From Pirellula sp. SH-Sr6A (GTDB taxonomy: Bacteria; Planctomycetota; Planctomycetia; Pirellulales; Pirellulaceae): a stretch of DNA of 64,000 nucleotides. The translations under genes and the position numbers were made by a program. Positions 49,932 through 60,110 of this stretch are shown here, in pieces. The DNA lies in the NCBI RefSeq assembly GCF_001610875.1, contig NZ_CP011272.1, positions 558,001 through 622,000 on the forward strand, given 5' to 3'. The first letter of the stretch is position 1; every line of letters begins with the position of its first letter. Under the pieces are notes generated by a model, which ran no database searches, had not been told where the DNA came from, and worked only from the letters and a program-made list of their open reading frames with translations.

Positions 49932-50964
49932 CGGGTCCCCCGGGAACTGCGGTTCCAGGTGGATTGACCACATTGGAGTTGTTCCCAGTCGAGGGAATTG
50001 GCATCTGAGTGGGAGGAGTGAAGAACGAAGAAACTTGCATCGTCGTTTGCGCTGCAGGTTGAGTTGCTTTGGCTATTTCAGCAATCGCTTGATCGGCCGC
50101 TGCCATTCGGGAAGAAATCAATTCTTGATTTGAAGCTAGCGACGTTTCAGCCCCTTGTTCGAATCCCATCCCCGATTGTTGCAACTGTTCGTAAACCGCG
50201 ACCAGGTCAGGCGTGTTCAATTGTCGTTGAGCCGAACGGTGTGGCAGATTGATCGTTGTAACACCATGCCCTAGAGGCGTCCCACCAAACGATTGTTGCG
50301 ATGGGGACGATTGCTGCGAGGCAGCGGGGACTGCTTGAGTGGTGGCCGTTGGAGCGCCTACAGGCAGTTGAGCGTTCACCTGCATAATGGTCTTAACATC
50401 TGGCTGCACCCGAGTCTTTCCAGGCAGATTGACGGTGGCTGCTGCACCTCGCACCATCTTCCCGTCTTTCGCCACGAAGGTGGGTATGAGCATGATCTTC
50501 TTTTCCTCCCCAGGAGCGGCATCCCATGGAATCCAAACGCTGTACGATGCTCCCAGCTGTCCTTCGGAGAAATGGGAAGTCAATTGCTCGGCTGTAAACT
50601 TGTACCGTTTGGTAGCCGAACTTAACTCTGGACGTTCTTGTACCCCAAAGCTATCGTCAAATCCGTAGACCATCAACTCGCCGTCCACCGGGATCGCTTG
50701 TGTCTTTTCGTTGTAGAAATAGAAGCGACCGCCAAAACCGCGGGTGGGAGCCTTTCCAGGAATTGTCAGAATATCGTAGGTCCAAACGACGTTCATCGCT
50801 TGGGGGATCTGATATTCCTTCTTCTTGAACGAAAACCAACTCTTGTCGTCGTCCTTCTTTTTTGTCGATTTCGAGTCGTTCGTTAGCGACGCGCAACCGG
50901 TAAAGGAAGCAGCGATTCCAAGAGCGATCCACGCGGTTGGAGTGAGCGTACTTTTCGAAAGCAT
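49804..50964 (-). CDS. lipoprotein with Pro-rich C-terminus
   Basis: Encodes 386 residues from ATG at 50964, where AGGG lies at good distance; an ATG at 50970 is possible. LSKSTLTPTAWIALGIAASFTGCAS is a lipoprotein signal with lipobox Cys. The middle region (VVWTYDILTIPGKAPTRGFGGRFYFYNE) is beta-like; the C-terminal 110 residues are Gln/Pro/Ser-rich. It follows the secretin-like gene on the same strand and may be a partner lipoprotein (pilotin role is inference). The end overlaps the BON gene by 128 bases. Confidence 0.65.
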   Translation of the reverse strand: MLSKSTLTPTAWIALGIAASFTGCASLTNDSKSTKKKDDDKSWFSFKKKEYQIPQAMNVVWTYDILTIPGKAPTRGFGGRFYFYNEKTQAIPVDGELMVYGFDDSFGVQERPELSSATKRYKFTAEQLTSHFSEGQLGASYSVWIPWDAAPGEEKKIMLIPTFVAKDGKMVRGAAATVNLPGKTRVQPDVKTIMQVNAQLPVGAPTATTQAVPAASQQSSPSQQSFGGTPLGHGVTTINLPHRSAQRQLNTPDLVAVYEQLQQSGMGFEQGAETSLASNQELISSRMAAADQAIAEIAKATQPAAQTTMQVSSFFTPPTQMPIPSTGNNSNVVNPPGTAVPGGPANGWALPQLSQPAWTGLTPHFGPASPQAPASPTSPPSSYPTR

Positions 50965-51096
50965 TTGCATCCCTGCTATGTTTTCTAGTGGCTGGAGCTG
51001 ATGAAAATGGGGAGGGTGTTCGTCCAACGGAACGCGAATGCGATGACCCGCGTCCCTGCGTCGTTCTAACGGCCTCTGTTATGGAACATTGGTCTT

Positions 51097-54000
51097 TTAC
51101 CGGGATGTGGGGGATGCGATCCTCGCATCGGGTCCCATGGGTTGATAGCTGGCCGGAGCGATGGCCCCTGGCTGCATCCCGCCGGCTTGGGGCAACTGAT
51201 AGGAGGTGTTCTGAAGGGGTGCAGCGGGAGTTACCGCCCCATTCCCGTTCGAGGCGGGAACGTCCTTGAGGATCGATCTTCCGGTTTGAGGATCGAGCAT
51301 CACCGGTGGCTGTTCTTCCATAATCACTCCTTCGGCTTCACCCATCATGACATTGGGGTTCATGGTTGGATCGAATTCGACGGCGGGCGTCAAGTCAGGA
51401 AAGATCACCGGAGAGGCAGCGGGCCCCCAAAGTCCATTTCCTGGCGAAAGACCAACATCGCCATGGATGTTGAGAATGTCAGCCATGCACCAACTCATCC
51501 GCGACGATTCTACTTGCTTGATCATGTCGATCTTGGCAGAGTCGTTGGAATTGATCACGCGGGGAGTCATCACAATGAGCAGTTCCGAGCGAGACTCCGC
51601 CTCCGATTCGAAGCGGAATAGGGCGCCCGCGACGGGAATGCTCGCCAACCAAGGAATCCGACGGGATCGGCTTGATCGCAATTTGGAAATCAGACCGCCG
51701 AGGACCACTGTCTGACCGTCGTAAGCAGTGACGCGTGTTTGTGCAAGAGTCTGGTTGATGATCGGTGAGAGGATCGCTTCACCGTTGGGACCAAATCCGA
51801 TCGGAACACCATCGTCAATATTCCCCAGACTCGATCGATTGACAGCCACGATCATGTTGATCAAACCGTCTTGATTCGTTCGAGGCTGGATCTGCATGAT
51901 CAAACCGACAGGCGTATCGGTGATCTGGTTTTGCTGTTGTCCGAATTGGTTTGCTGTCGTTCCTACAATTCGCGGAACCGATTGTCCCACTTGCACAACC
52001 GAGATGTTGTTATCAATGGTAAGTAGATTGGGGCGGGACAGAACCTGCACTCGGTTCGCATCCTGCAACGCTCGGAACAAAATGCTGACAGACTCACTCC
52101 CTGCCGCCAAGACGAGGCCGCCGTACCCCAATTGGGAGTTCGTGCGTCCAAGTGAGAAGTTTGTCAGACCTTGCCCCGCTACATTTTGGGGACGACCTCG
52201 GGTCACCGTATTGTTTAAAGGTGTACCGGTGTTGAACCCGGGGGTTCCCAGCGTTCCACCCGATGCACTTCCACGATCGAATATGAGCGAGTCTTGGATA
52301 CCGAATTCGTTCCCCATTTCAAAGTTATCATCGAGCGTTACTTCGGCGACCAGCATTTCGACTGCGATCATCGGTTGCTGTCGGTCCAATCGCGTGACAA
52401 CATCGCGAATTTGCTGTAGGTAGCGCGGAGTCGCGCTGATGATCAAACTGTTGGTCGCAGGCTCGGAAACGATGAACACTTCACGGTCCACTCGCTCAAA
52501 CAAACTGATCGCTTGCCCGGAGATTAACTGTTGCGTGATCACCTGCCGTTGCGTGTTCAAGAGCTGATTCAACGCCGTCACAACGTCATTGGCGGAACTA
52601 TTTCGCAACCAAATCACTTCGTTCGATCGCTGTTGACCGCTTTGATCGTCGAGTCGGTACAACAACGCTTCGATGACTTCCAAGTCCGAGGCGGAACCGG
52701 AAGCGATGATCGAGTTGGTTCTCGCGTCCGTCGTGACGCGAAGTGGAATCAATGAGCTGTCGCCACCGCTGGTCAGTGCGGCCAAGTTTTGCAAACCGAC
52801 GGTTGCTGCGTTCGTTGTCGCGGTGCCTGCCGTTGCAGGGAGCCCGAAAACTTGTTGCAGGGTCAACGCGAGACTGGTCGCATCACCGTTCATCACGGGA
52901 AAAACTTTGATCCTCGCATCGGCACTCGGTAGTTGATCCAATTGTTCGATCAAAGCAGCGACGAGAGGCATGCTCTTCGCCGGTGCCCGAACGACCAACG
53001 CGTTAATGCTGGGACTGGTGGTGATCACCACACCGGCCAGAATGCCCGATTCGATATCGGGACCTTTCCCTTCACGAGGCGAGATCGAGATCTTTCCGCT
53101 CGGAGTCGATGCCCTAGAGGAGGTAGCGCCCCCTTGATTGCCGCCCCCCTGACCTCCACCTTGTCCGCCAGTTCCACCGGTCGCTTGACCACTGATGGCG
53201 GTCGAGAGAATAGGTTGCAGTTCTGATGCGACAGCGTTCTTGATTGGGAAAACGCGGATTTGACTTTCTGCCGGCGACGTTTCGACGTCGATCTCACCGA
53301 TCAACTTGCTCACTTCGGTTTGATCACGAGGAGATGCCTGCACAATCAGTGCGTTGGTGCGGTAGTCGGCGACTACTTTGATGCGAGGTGCTAGACCTGT
53401 CGTTGCGGCAGCTCCACCGCCCCCCGTAGCTCCGGTCCCCGTTTCGCTAAAGAAGTTTCGAATGAGCAACTCGGCATCCACAGATGAGGTGTGCAGCAGT
53501 TTGTAGACCTTCAACTGACTATTGGGATCAAGCGGTTGGTCCAGCTTAGTGATCAAATCGATCAAGCCAGTCATCGCATCTTTTCGACCGATCAGAAGCA
53601 GCGAATTCGGCTGTCCCAGCGGGGTGATGCTAACTTGACCTTGTCGAGGTGCAAACACGGTCGTATTGATGTCGTTGATGATCACCGACAAGGCTTGGCT
53701 GTTCACGTGCTGCAGCGGAACCAACTCAATGTCTGGCTGAGTTTCTTTGCTCTGATTCTTGATCTTCTCGATCACTTCCAAGACGCGTTCAACGTCTTTC
53801 TTGCTCCCTTTGACGATCACCAATCCCATCTCGTTCACGAACGAGATATCGACATCACCGATCAAGCCCGTTCCTGAGCTAAGCGCATCGGGCGAACCGA
53901 TCACCGTCGCTTGATCGTTCTGGCCTCGCCCTGGCAGTTGGGCAACGCCAGTTTCATCTTCTTGGGGAGGCTGTCCATCTTGCTGGTAGCTTGCAAAGCG

Positions 54001-54741
54001 AACGAGTTGGACAGCGCGTTCAATCCTCTCAGGCGTCGCAGGATTGATGGGGATGATTTGAGTGGGCCGATTGGGATCGGCCTGTCCCAAATCGATGGCA
54101 GCGATGACCTGGTTCCAAGCCATGACGTTGGCGGGCGTTCCAGCGAGCTTCACCGTATTGGTATTTCGCTCGATCTGCATCAGTTCCTGGGGCCCATTGG
54201 CGGTCAGCAAACGAAGGCTGGCGACCCCGTTTCCAACTTCAACGACGTTTAACTTATTTCCTGCCAATCGATTGATGGCATCTTCCAACTGCTTCGCATT
54301 GATCTTCTGAAGTCGGAAATTCGACTGCTGAATCGTAGGAGGCAGTTTGGCACCGCCGGAAGCGGTCGGAGATTGGGACTTGATCGAAGCGATTGTTTGC
54401 GCGATCTGCTGCTGCACACCCTCAGGGGCCAACACCATCAACCGGCCCGAACCGGGTTCGGTGCTGATTCGAATTCGCTTCTCGGCGGCATATTGCAACT
54501 GAAGCTGAGCCGCGAGGGACCCGGACGTTTCGGGCGGTACATCATAGATCTGGAGCTTGCCGTCGCTGTTCGCAGATGCCACAACTCCGTTGGCACCTGG
54601 TAGATTGGAGGCCGCGCCCGCGCCGGTTTGGGCAATCCGATTGCTGGGATTCGTTTGGGCGGTCGAGCGAGTTACAACCGTAGCGGACGCCAGAATCGCG
54701 ACGGAGTAGCTAGCAAATCTCAGGAGGAATCTCTTTTTCAC
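51097..54741 (-). CDS. secretin-like outer-membrane protein (GspD family)
   Basis: Encodes 1214 residues. GTG at 54741 with AAGGA upstream starts the signal peptide (KKRFLLRFASYSVAILASATVV). Several N-domain repeats follow (residues about 90-700; e.g. LQHVNSQALSVIINDI, IKNAVASELQPILSTAI, RTNALIVQASP). The C-terminal secretin domain has VQVLSRPNLLTIDNNISVVQVGQSVPRIVG and VTAYDGQTVVLGGLISKL. Secretins form outer-membrane channels for type II secretion or pili. It is longer than E. coli GspD (about 650). A start in another frame position at 54840 would lack the signal peptide. Confidence 0.85.
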   Translation of the reverse strand: MKKRFLLRFASYSVAILASATVVTRSTAQTNPSNRIAQTGAGAASNLPGANGVVASANSDGKLQIYDVPPETSGSLAAQLQLQYAAEKRIRISTEPGSGRLMVLAPEGVQQQIAQTIASIKSQSPTASGGAKLPPTIQQSNFRLQKINAKQLEDAINRLAGNKLNVVEVGNGVASLRLLTANGPQELMQIERNTNTVKLAGTPANVMAWNQVIAAIDLGQADPNRPTQIIPINPATPERIERAVQLVRFASYQQDGQPPQEDETGVAQLPGRGQNDQATVIGSPDALSSGTGLIGDVDISFVNEMGLVIVKGSKKDVERVLEVIEKIKNQSKETQPDIELVPLQHVNSQALSVIINDINTTVFAPRQGQVSITPLGQPNSLLLIGRKDAMTGLIDLITKLDQPLDPNSQLKVYKLLHTSSVDAELLIRNFFSETGTGATGGGGAAATTGLAPRIKVVADYRTNALIVQASPRDQTEVSKLIGEIDVETSPAESQIRVFPIKNAVASELQPILSTAISGQATGGTGGQGGGQGGGNQGGATSSRASTPSGKISISPREGKGPDIESGILAGVVITTSPSINALVVRAPAKSMPLVAALIEQLDQLPSADARIKVFPVMNGDATSLALTLQQVFGLPATAGTATTNAATVGLQNLAALTSGGDSSLIPLRVTTDARTNSIIASGSASDLEVIEALLYRLDDQSGQQRSNEVIWLRNSSANDVVTALNQLLNTQRQVITQQLISGQAISLFERVDREVFIVSEPATNSLIISATPRYLQQIRDVVTRLDRQQPMIAVEMLVAEVTLDDNFEMGNEFGIQDSLIFDRGSASGGTLGTPGFNTGTPLNNTVTRGRPQNVAGQGLTNFSLGRTNSQLGYGGLVLAAGSESVSILFRALQDANRVQVLSRPNLLTIDNNISVVQVGQSVPRIVGTTANQFGQQQNQITDTPVGLIMQIQPRTNQDGLINMIVAVNRSSLGNIDDGVPIGFGPNGEAILSPIINQTLAQTRVTAYDGQTVVLGGLISKLRSSRSRRIPWLASIPVAGALFRFESEAESRSELLIVMTPRVINSNDSAKIDMIKQVESSRMSWCMADILNIHGDVGLSPGNGLWGPAASPVIFPDLTPAVEFDPTMNPNVMMGEAEGVIMEEQPPVMLDPQTGRSILKDVPASNGNGAVTPAAPLQNTSYQLPQAGGMQPGAIAPASYQPMGPDARIASPTSR

Positions 54742-54926
54742 GTGCCGTTTCCTTCGTTTGAATGGACTGCAAGCCCTTTGCGCAGCTCGCTTCAATCCGA
54801 TTGATCGGAATTTTGGGCAAACCCACTTCAAACAAAACAAACTTCCTTGCCGTTAAAATTTAACCATTCCGAACTCACGCTCTTCCCTCCCTTCTTCATC
54901 TCCCGCAATCCCCCACCCATTCCACC

Positions 54927-57266
54927 ATGCATCGCACTCTGTCCATACTCGCCCTCTCCGTTATCGCGTTTCACTCTGGATTCGCTTCGGCGGCCCCGCC
55001 GAATCCGCTCCCCAATACATCCGCCCTTTCCATGGACGGAGATATCGCCGATCAGATGATCACAGGGATTCACACCTTCCTCGATCGGCAGCTCGCGGAA
55101 CAGCGAGCGAATCGATTGCGGTCATGGCCCAAACCGAGTTCGCCAACTTCTACTCCACTTGAGTTGCAGTCGGAGTATCTCGCCGCGACCAAGCCGCTGC
55201 GTGAGTCGCTCGCCTATCGGATTGGAATTCGGGAACCGCGTTCCGCCGAGCCCCAGTTAAGAGTTGAAGGTCCGTGGCCTGTGCCACCGAACGATCGCAC
55301 TGACTCTGGTTTTCGTTTCTCGTCTGTTTGTTGGAACGTCTTCGAAGATGTCATTGTCCATGGGATTTGCATCACCCCCCCTTCCCCAAAAGCCCCCTCC
55401 TCGCAGGCGATCGTGATCGCCATCCCCGATGCGGAGCAATCCCCGGAACAGCTTTGTGGGCACGGGCCTGATTCGAGTGCGTACGCACTCGATTTGGCGC
55501 GAGCAGGCGTTCACGTTTTTGTGCCCGAAGTTATCCAACGAATCGCTGAGCCTCGGCAAAAGCGATCTGTCTTAACGGATCAAGAGTTTCTCTATCGATC
55601 CTCCTTCGTACTGGGGCGTCATCCGCTCGGTTACCAAGTCCAGACCATACAGTCCCTTATCGATGGTGTTCGACAAAAGTTCCCGGAAGCCCGTATCGGC
55701 TTGACCGGCTGGGGAGAAGGCGGTTGGATTGCGCTGCATGCGGCGGCATTGGATGATCGAGTCCAATCGGTAGTCGTTTCAGGCCACTTTCAGTCGCGAG
55801 AAGGAATCTGGCAGGAGCCGATTCATCGCAACGTGCAGGGGCTATTGCGCCAGCATGGGGACGCAGAGCTAGCTGCTCTCGTTGCTCCTCGTCACCTCCT
55901 CGTCGACGCAATCCCTGGCCCGACTGTCGTGGTTTCAGGTCAAGGTGCGGCACCTGGTTCATTGAAAGGGCCAGTCACCGAGAAGGTCAAAGAAGAATGG
56001 ATACGTGCAGAAGCTTTGGTTGACGCTTGGGGATTAAAGGACTCGCTTGAGAGAATCGAACCCTCGCATCCACCGAGGCCAACATCGAATCGAGTTGGTC
56101 AGCCATCCCAAGATGCTCTCAATCGATTCCTGGAACTTCTCAACATGCAACCCCACGCTCTCGTTGAAGCGCCCCCTCTCCAGCAGCCTTTTCATACCGC
56201 GGAAGAGAGACGAAAGCGAACTCTCGCGACATGGGATCGCCATCAACAACGTGTCCTAGAACTTGTCCACTTAGAGCGAGCCGAGTACTGGAAGAATCTT
56301 CGGACCAAGTCTCTTGCAGAGTTCGAATCCACTGTCAGACCCTATCGCGAGGACTTTCGGAACGAGGTCATCGGAGCATGGGAGATTTCCAAACTAACTC
56401 CCCGCCCTCGAAGCCGATACGTGAAGAGCATCGATGGTATTGCCGAGTATGAAGTGGTTCTCGACCTCTTCGAAAACGTTTTTGCTTACGGCAAGTTGCT
56501 CATTCCCACCGAACCGCTGGAGGCATGGACCGCTGCCGACTCGGGAACCATCACGAAGACAAAGCGTCCATGCGTCGTGTTTCAGCACGGGCTGGAGGGT
56601 CGTCCCGATGACACGATCACAGGGGATCATCCCGCCTATCACGATGTATCGATGCAGCTCGCACGCCAGGGTTACATTGTTTTTGCACCCCAAAACCTAT
56701 ATCTATTTGAAGACCGGTTCCGCGAGTTGCAGCGCAAGAGCAATCCGTTGGGGAAGACGCTTTTTTCGACGATGGTTTCTCAACACGAGGTAATCGTGGA
56801 CTGGTTAAAAACGATTCCGATTCTCGATTCCGAACGAATCGCGTTTTATGGACTTTCGTATGGCGGCAAGAGTGCGATGCGTATCCCCGCGCTTATCCCT
56901 GGTTATTGCCTTTCGATTTGCTCTGCGGATTTCAACGATTGGGTATGGAAAAACACTTCGACGAACAGCCCCTACAGCTACGTGTGGACCAAAGAGTACG
57001 AGATCTTCGAATTTGATCTTGGACCCAAGTTCAATTACGCCGAGATGGCAACGCTCATCGCACCGCGCCCGTTTATGGTGGAGCGAGGGCATTTTGATGG
57101 CGTCGCACCCGATGATCGCGTCGGTGCCGAGTTTGCGAAGGTCAATCACATTTACTCAGCCTTGCTGAAGCACCCGGACCGAGCTCGAATCGAATGGTTC
57201 CCAGGTCCCCATACGATCCACGGAAAAGGAACATTCGAGTTCCTTCGGCAACACTTGAAGCCTTGA
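54927..57266 (+). CDS. secreted double alpha/beta-hydrolase (acetylxylan-esterase-like)
   Basis: Encodes 779 residues with a signal peptide (HRTLSILALSVIAFHSGFASA). It has two alpha/beta-hydrolase domains. The second (about 480-779) has RIAFYGLSYGGKSAM with Ser as nucleophile, and PGPHTIHGKGTF with His. The first (about 90-330) has the elbow RIGLTGWGEGGWIALHA, where Glu stands in the nucleophile position, so this domain is probably inactive. Its role is likely ester cleavage on polysaccharides. Its start is divergent from the secretin gene. Confidence 0.75.
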   Translation: MHRTLSILALSVIAFHSGFASAAPPNPLPNTSALSMDGDIADQMITGIHTFLDRQLAEQRANRLRSWPKPSSPTSTPLELQSEYLAATKPLRESLAYRIGIREPRSAEPQLRVEGPWPVPPNDRTDSGFRFSSVCWNVFEDVIVHGICITPPSPKAPSSQAIVIAIPDAEQSPEQLCGHGPDSSAYALDLARAGVHVFVPEVIQRIAEPRQKRSVLTDQEFLYRSSFVLGRHPLGYQVQTIQSLIDGVRQKFPEARIGLTGWGEGGWIALHAAALDDRVQSVVVSGHFQSREGIWQEPIHRNVQGLLRQHGDAELAALVAPRHLLVDAIPGPTVVVSGQGAAPGSLKGPVTEKVKEEWIRAEALVDAWGLKDSLERIEPSHPPRPTSNRVGQPSQDALNRFLELLNMQPHALVEAPPLQQPFHTAEERRKRTLATWDRHQQRVLELVHLERAEYWKNLRTKSLAEFESTVRPYREDFRNEVIGAWEISKLTPRPRSRYVKSIDGIAEYEVVLDLFENVFAYGKLLIPTEPLEAWTAADSGTITKTKRPCVVFQHGLEGRPDDTITGDHPAYHDVSMQLARQGYIVFAPQNLYLFEDRFRELQRKSNPLGKTLFSTMVSQHEVIVDWLKTIPILDSERIAFYGLSYGGKSAMRIPALIPGYCLSICSADFNDWVWKNTSTNSPYSYVWTKEYEIFEFDLGPKFNYAEMATLIAPRPFMVERGHFDGVAPDDRVGAEFAKVNHIYSALLKHPDRARIEWFPGPHTIHGKGTFEFLRQHLKP

Positions 57267-57301
57267 ACGCGATTTGCTTTGGAACCTTTATCAGGGCGAG
57301 A

Positions 57302-58228
57302 CTATTCCATCGGCTTGAGGGATGGATCCAATTGAATCGCCGTTTCCATGTCTCTTTCCGCTTGATCGTTATCCCCCACCGCTTGATAGGCATAGCTGCG
57401 ATTTTGGAATGCCCACGCGTACTCGGGTTCTCGTTGAATGAGCTGTGAGTAAGCCTCAATCGCATCTAGATACCGACCCGCAACATGAGCTTTGTAAGCT
57501 CGGTTACTGAGCCATGTAACAGACCATGGACACCAAACGCAGAACATTAGCGACGCTGCCAAGAGAGTTCCTGCCGTTATGACCGCCAAAACGCGATAAG
57601 GTCGGAGCGTGCATGCCGCAGCGATGCTCGCACCGAAAAAGATGCCAGAGAAATGGGAAGCATTGCCAACCTCCCAAATATCTGCCAGGCTCAAAGAAAG
57701 GCAAACAAAAAGCCATCCGACAAACAACCATATGGTATTGGCGGGAAGTACTTCCTCGAACAGCGTGTACTTCCCTCGCGCCACCCACATAAACCCGAAA
57801 AACGCGTAGACGACCCCCGAAGCACCAATACCGGTCGAATCCGACAGCGCCAATTCGAATGACGAGCTCACGAAAGCGGATATCGCGAAAAACAAAAGAA
57901 AAAGCAGCGATCCAATCGATCGTTCCAGCCGACTGCCGAGGACCCAAAGCCAGTAAACGTTGAGAGCCAGATGCCAGATCTCAATGTGCACAAAGGCGGA
58001 CGTTATCAGTGCCCAATACTGACCGTCCCAAATCGCGTGCGCGGGCAGGTAGCCAAATTGGGAAAGACGGTCCCACGTGTTCGCGTCTTCCGCAGCCCCA
58101 AGTCCAAGAAAGACCCCAACACAAATCAAGCAACTGACGCCGGTCACCCAAGACGACAGAATAGAATCGGAGCTCGAACTCGGTTCCGATTCAGTCAGCG
58201 CGTCCTGGTTAAGCATTGCATCGCTCAT
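57302..58228 (-). CDS. rhomboid-family intramembrane protease with C-terminal TPR
   Basis: Encodes 308 residues. GIGASGVVYAFFGF carries the GxSG serine and NASHFSGIFFG the catalytic His, in a six-helix membrane core beginning at about residue 25 (WVTGVSCLICVGVFLGLG). The last 60 residues are one or two TPR units (YLDAIEAYSQLIQREPEYAWAFQNRSYAYQ), unusual for rhomboids but seen in other bacterial ones. ATG at 58228 follows AGGAG. The end is convergent with the hydrolase gene. Confidence 0.85.
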   Translation of the reverse strand: MSDAMLNQDALTESEPSSSSDSILSSWVTGVSCLICVGVFLGLGAAEDANTWDRLSQFGYLPAHAIWDGQYWALITSAFVHIEIWHLALNVYWLWVLGSRLERSIGSLLFLLFFAISAFVSSSFELALSDSTGIGASGVVYAFFGFMWVARGKYTLFEEVLPANTIWLFVGWLFVCLSLSLADIWEVGNASHFSGIFFGASIAAACTLRPYRVLAVITAGTLLAASLMFCVWCPWSVTWLSNRAYKAHVAGRYLDAIEAYSQLIQREPEYAWAFQNRSYAYQAVGDNDQAERDMETAIQLDPSLKPME

Positions 58229-58377
58229 GAGGGGTCTCCTCCGTGCGCGAACATCGGTGTAACGCCTGGTAACGAACAATGCAATGCTTCGGGCATGATG
58301 GTGGGCTCACATGGAGGATATCTGTTTCGACGAGGTTACGATCCTAGACTGACTTGCCAAATCCCTCTCGACCTCAT

Positions 58378-60009
58378 TTAACTATCCGCTTTGTCGCGGG
58401 CGAGTTGTTGGAGACCTCGGAGATCGAGTTTGCCTGTCCCCAAAATGGGAATCGCGTCGACGCGGATAAAACTATCAGGGGAAGGGATGAACAGATTCGG
58501 AAGTCCCATACTGGACAGTTCTTTGCAAATCTCGGCGGGTGTCTTGGAGATCTCGGTATGTAGAACAACCAAGCGTTCCCCCTTCTTTTCATCGGGGACC
58601 CCAGCAACGCCGACATTCAAAACTCCTTCGTTGTCTCCAACGATTTGGAGAATCGCTTCCTCGACTTGAATATGTGGAACCATTTCTCCGCCGATCTTCG
58701 AAAAGCGGCTTTGGCGACCGGTGATGAACACAAATCCATCTTCGTCGATGTATCCCACGTCACCCGTGGTGTACCAACCGTCGTGGAGAACCTTTTCCGT
58801 CAGTTCCGGTTGATGAAGATAGCCGCTCATGATGTTCGGCCCCTTGATCTGGATCATTCCTGTTTCCATGGTTTGCAGGGGGTGTCCATCATCGAGCGAG
58901 ACAACGCGAGCAGATACTCCAGGGATCGGGCGTCCCACCGAGCCCTCGCGGAGTCCACCATCGCGGTCGTTGGTCTGCGCTCGTCCGCGAGGCAGATTGA
59001 CGCAAGCCACGGGGCTCGTTTCGGTTGCACCGTAGCCTTCGGTAGGCCGAATCCCAAACACCTTCTCGAACGCTCCGAACAAATCGGCCGGCATCTTCTC
59101 AGCCCCCACGACGACAACTTCCAACGACTTGAACTGCTCCGGTTCGACGCGTCGAATGTAACTGCGTAAGAAGGTCGGCGTTCCGAGCAATACAGTCGAG
59201 CGATTGGATTGGACGAGTTTTCCAATCTGCCTAGGTTCCAATGGGTTGAAGTGGTAAGAAGCGGACGACGGGAGCGTCAACGCCCCCCAGAGGGTTACGG
59301 TGAAACCGAACGAATGAAAGAAGGGGAGAATGCCTAGAAAATCATCGCTTTCCAGTACGCGAATGTACTTGTCGAAGCCTTGGACATTCGAAGCAACATT
59401 CAGCAAAGTCAAGGGAACGCCTTTCGGGTTTCCCGTCGAACCTGAAGTAAAAATGACGGTTAGCAAATCATCCGGTTTGCATTCATCGAGCTTGAGTTTG
59501 CGATACAGCATGAACGAGGGTAACGCGCGTGCATAGAGGAGTGCCGAAAGCTTGTCCCCCATGTTCGCTTTCTCTCGAATGTCTTCGAGGTAAATCAGTT
59601 TCGCGTTTGGTTTGATCCCGAATTTCTCAATGACTTTGGTACTGGTGAGAACCGTTTTAATCCCAGCTTGCTCGATGCAGTTATTGATCGTCGCTTCGGA
59701 AACGGTGTAGTTCAAATTGACGGCTACTCGGCGTCCCAATCCCAGGGCAAGGTTCACGACCGCTCCTGGGACAGTCGGAGGAAAAAGAACTCCGACAAAC
59801 TTCTCGTCGCGCGCCAGCGCCTCCCGTTCCAATACCCGTTTGAGGACCAATGTCCGTAGGAGCAAATCATTTCCAGACAAGGAGATCCCCGTGGAATCGG
59901 AAATCTTCTTCTTGGCTCCTTTCTCGCGACAGCGACGAATGAACAGTTTGAAAAGATTCCAGTCCCAAGGTTGATCGTGTGGTGTGACCGAGATTGCCGG
60001 CTTGGACAT
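58378..60009 (-). CDS. AMP-binding fatty acyl ligase
   Basis: Encodes 543 residues of the ANL superfamily: VIFTSGSTGNPKGVPLTL (AMP-binding), GYGATETSPVACVNL and YTTGDVGYIDEDGFVFITGR (core motifs), and DAIPILGTGKLDLRGLQQLA near the end (catalytic Lys in GTGKLDLRGL). It activates a fatty acid or similar acid with ATP and passes it to CoA or a carrier. The C-terminal phrase resembles the ligase half of Aas, so lipid recycling is possible. ATG at 60009. Confidence 0.8.
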   Translation of the reverse strand: MSKPAISVTPHDQPWDWNLFKLFIRRCREKGAKKKISDSTGISLSGNDLLLRTLVLKRVLEREALARDEKFVGVLFPPTVPGAVVNLALGLGRRVAVNLNYTVSEATINNCIEQAGIKTVLTSTKVIEKFGIKPNAKLIYLEDIREKANMGDKLSALLYARALPSFMLYRKLKLDECKPDDLLTVIFTSGSTGNPKGVPLTLLNVASNVQGFDKYIRVLESDDFLGILPFFHSFGFTVTLWGALTLPSSASYHFNPLEPRQIGKLVQSNRSTVLLGTPTFLRSYIRRVEPEQFKSLEVVVVGAEKMPADLFGAFEKVFGIRPTEGYGATETSPVACVNLPRGRAQTNDRDGGLREGSVGRPIPGVSARVVSLDDGHPLQTMETGMIQIKGPNIMSGYLHQPELTEKVLHDGWYTTGDVGYIDEDGFVFITGRQSRFSKIGGEMVPHIQVEEAILQIVGDNEGVLNVGVAGVPDEKKGERLVVLHTEISKTPAEICKELSSMGLPNLFIPSPDSFIRVDAIPILGTGKLDLRGLQQLARDKADS

Positions 60010-60110
60010 AAAAAGACTCTTCAACAGGTGAGGATGCTGGGGCGCGGAGCAATATATCGCATTTCCGGGATCGAAATGCCAGATGGTAACCCTTGTCCCG
60101 GTAACAGATT

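Noticed and set aside
52933-54603. Several plus-strand frames inside the secretin gene
   Set aside because: Antisense to a long, well-supported coding region, with no signals of their own.
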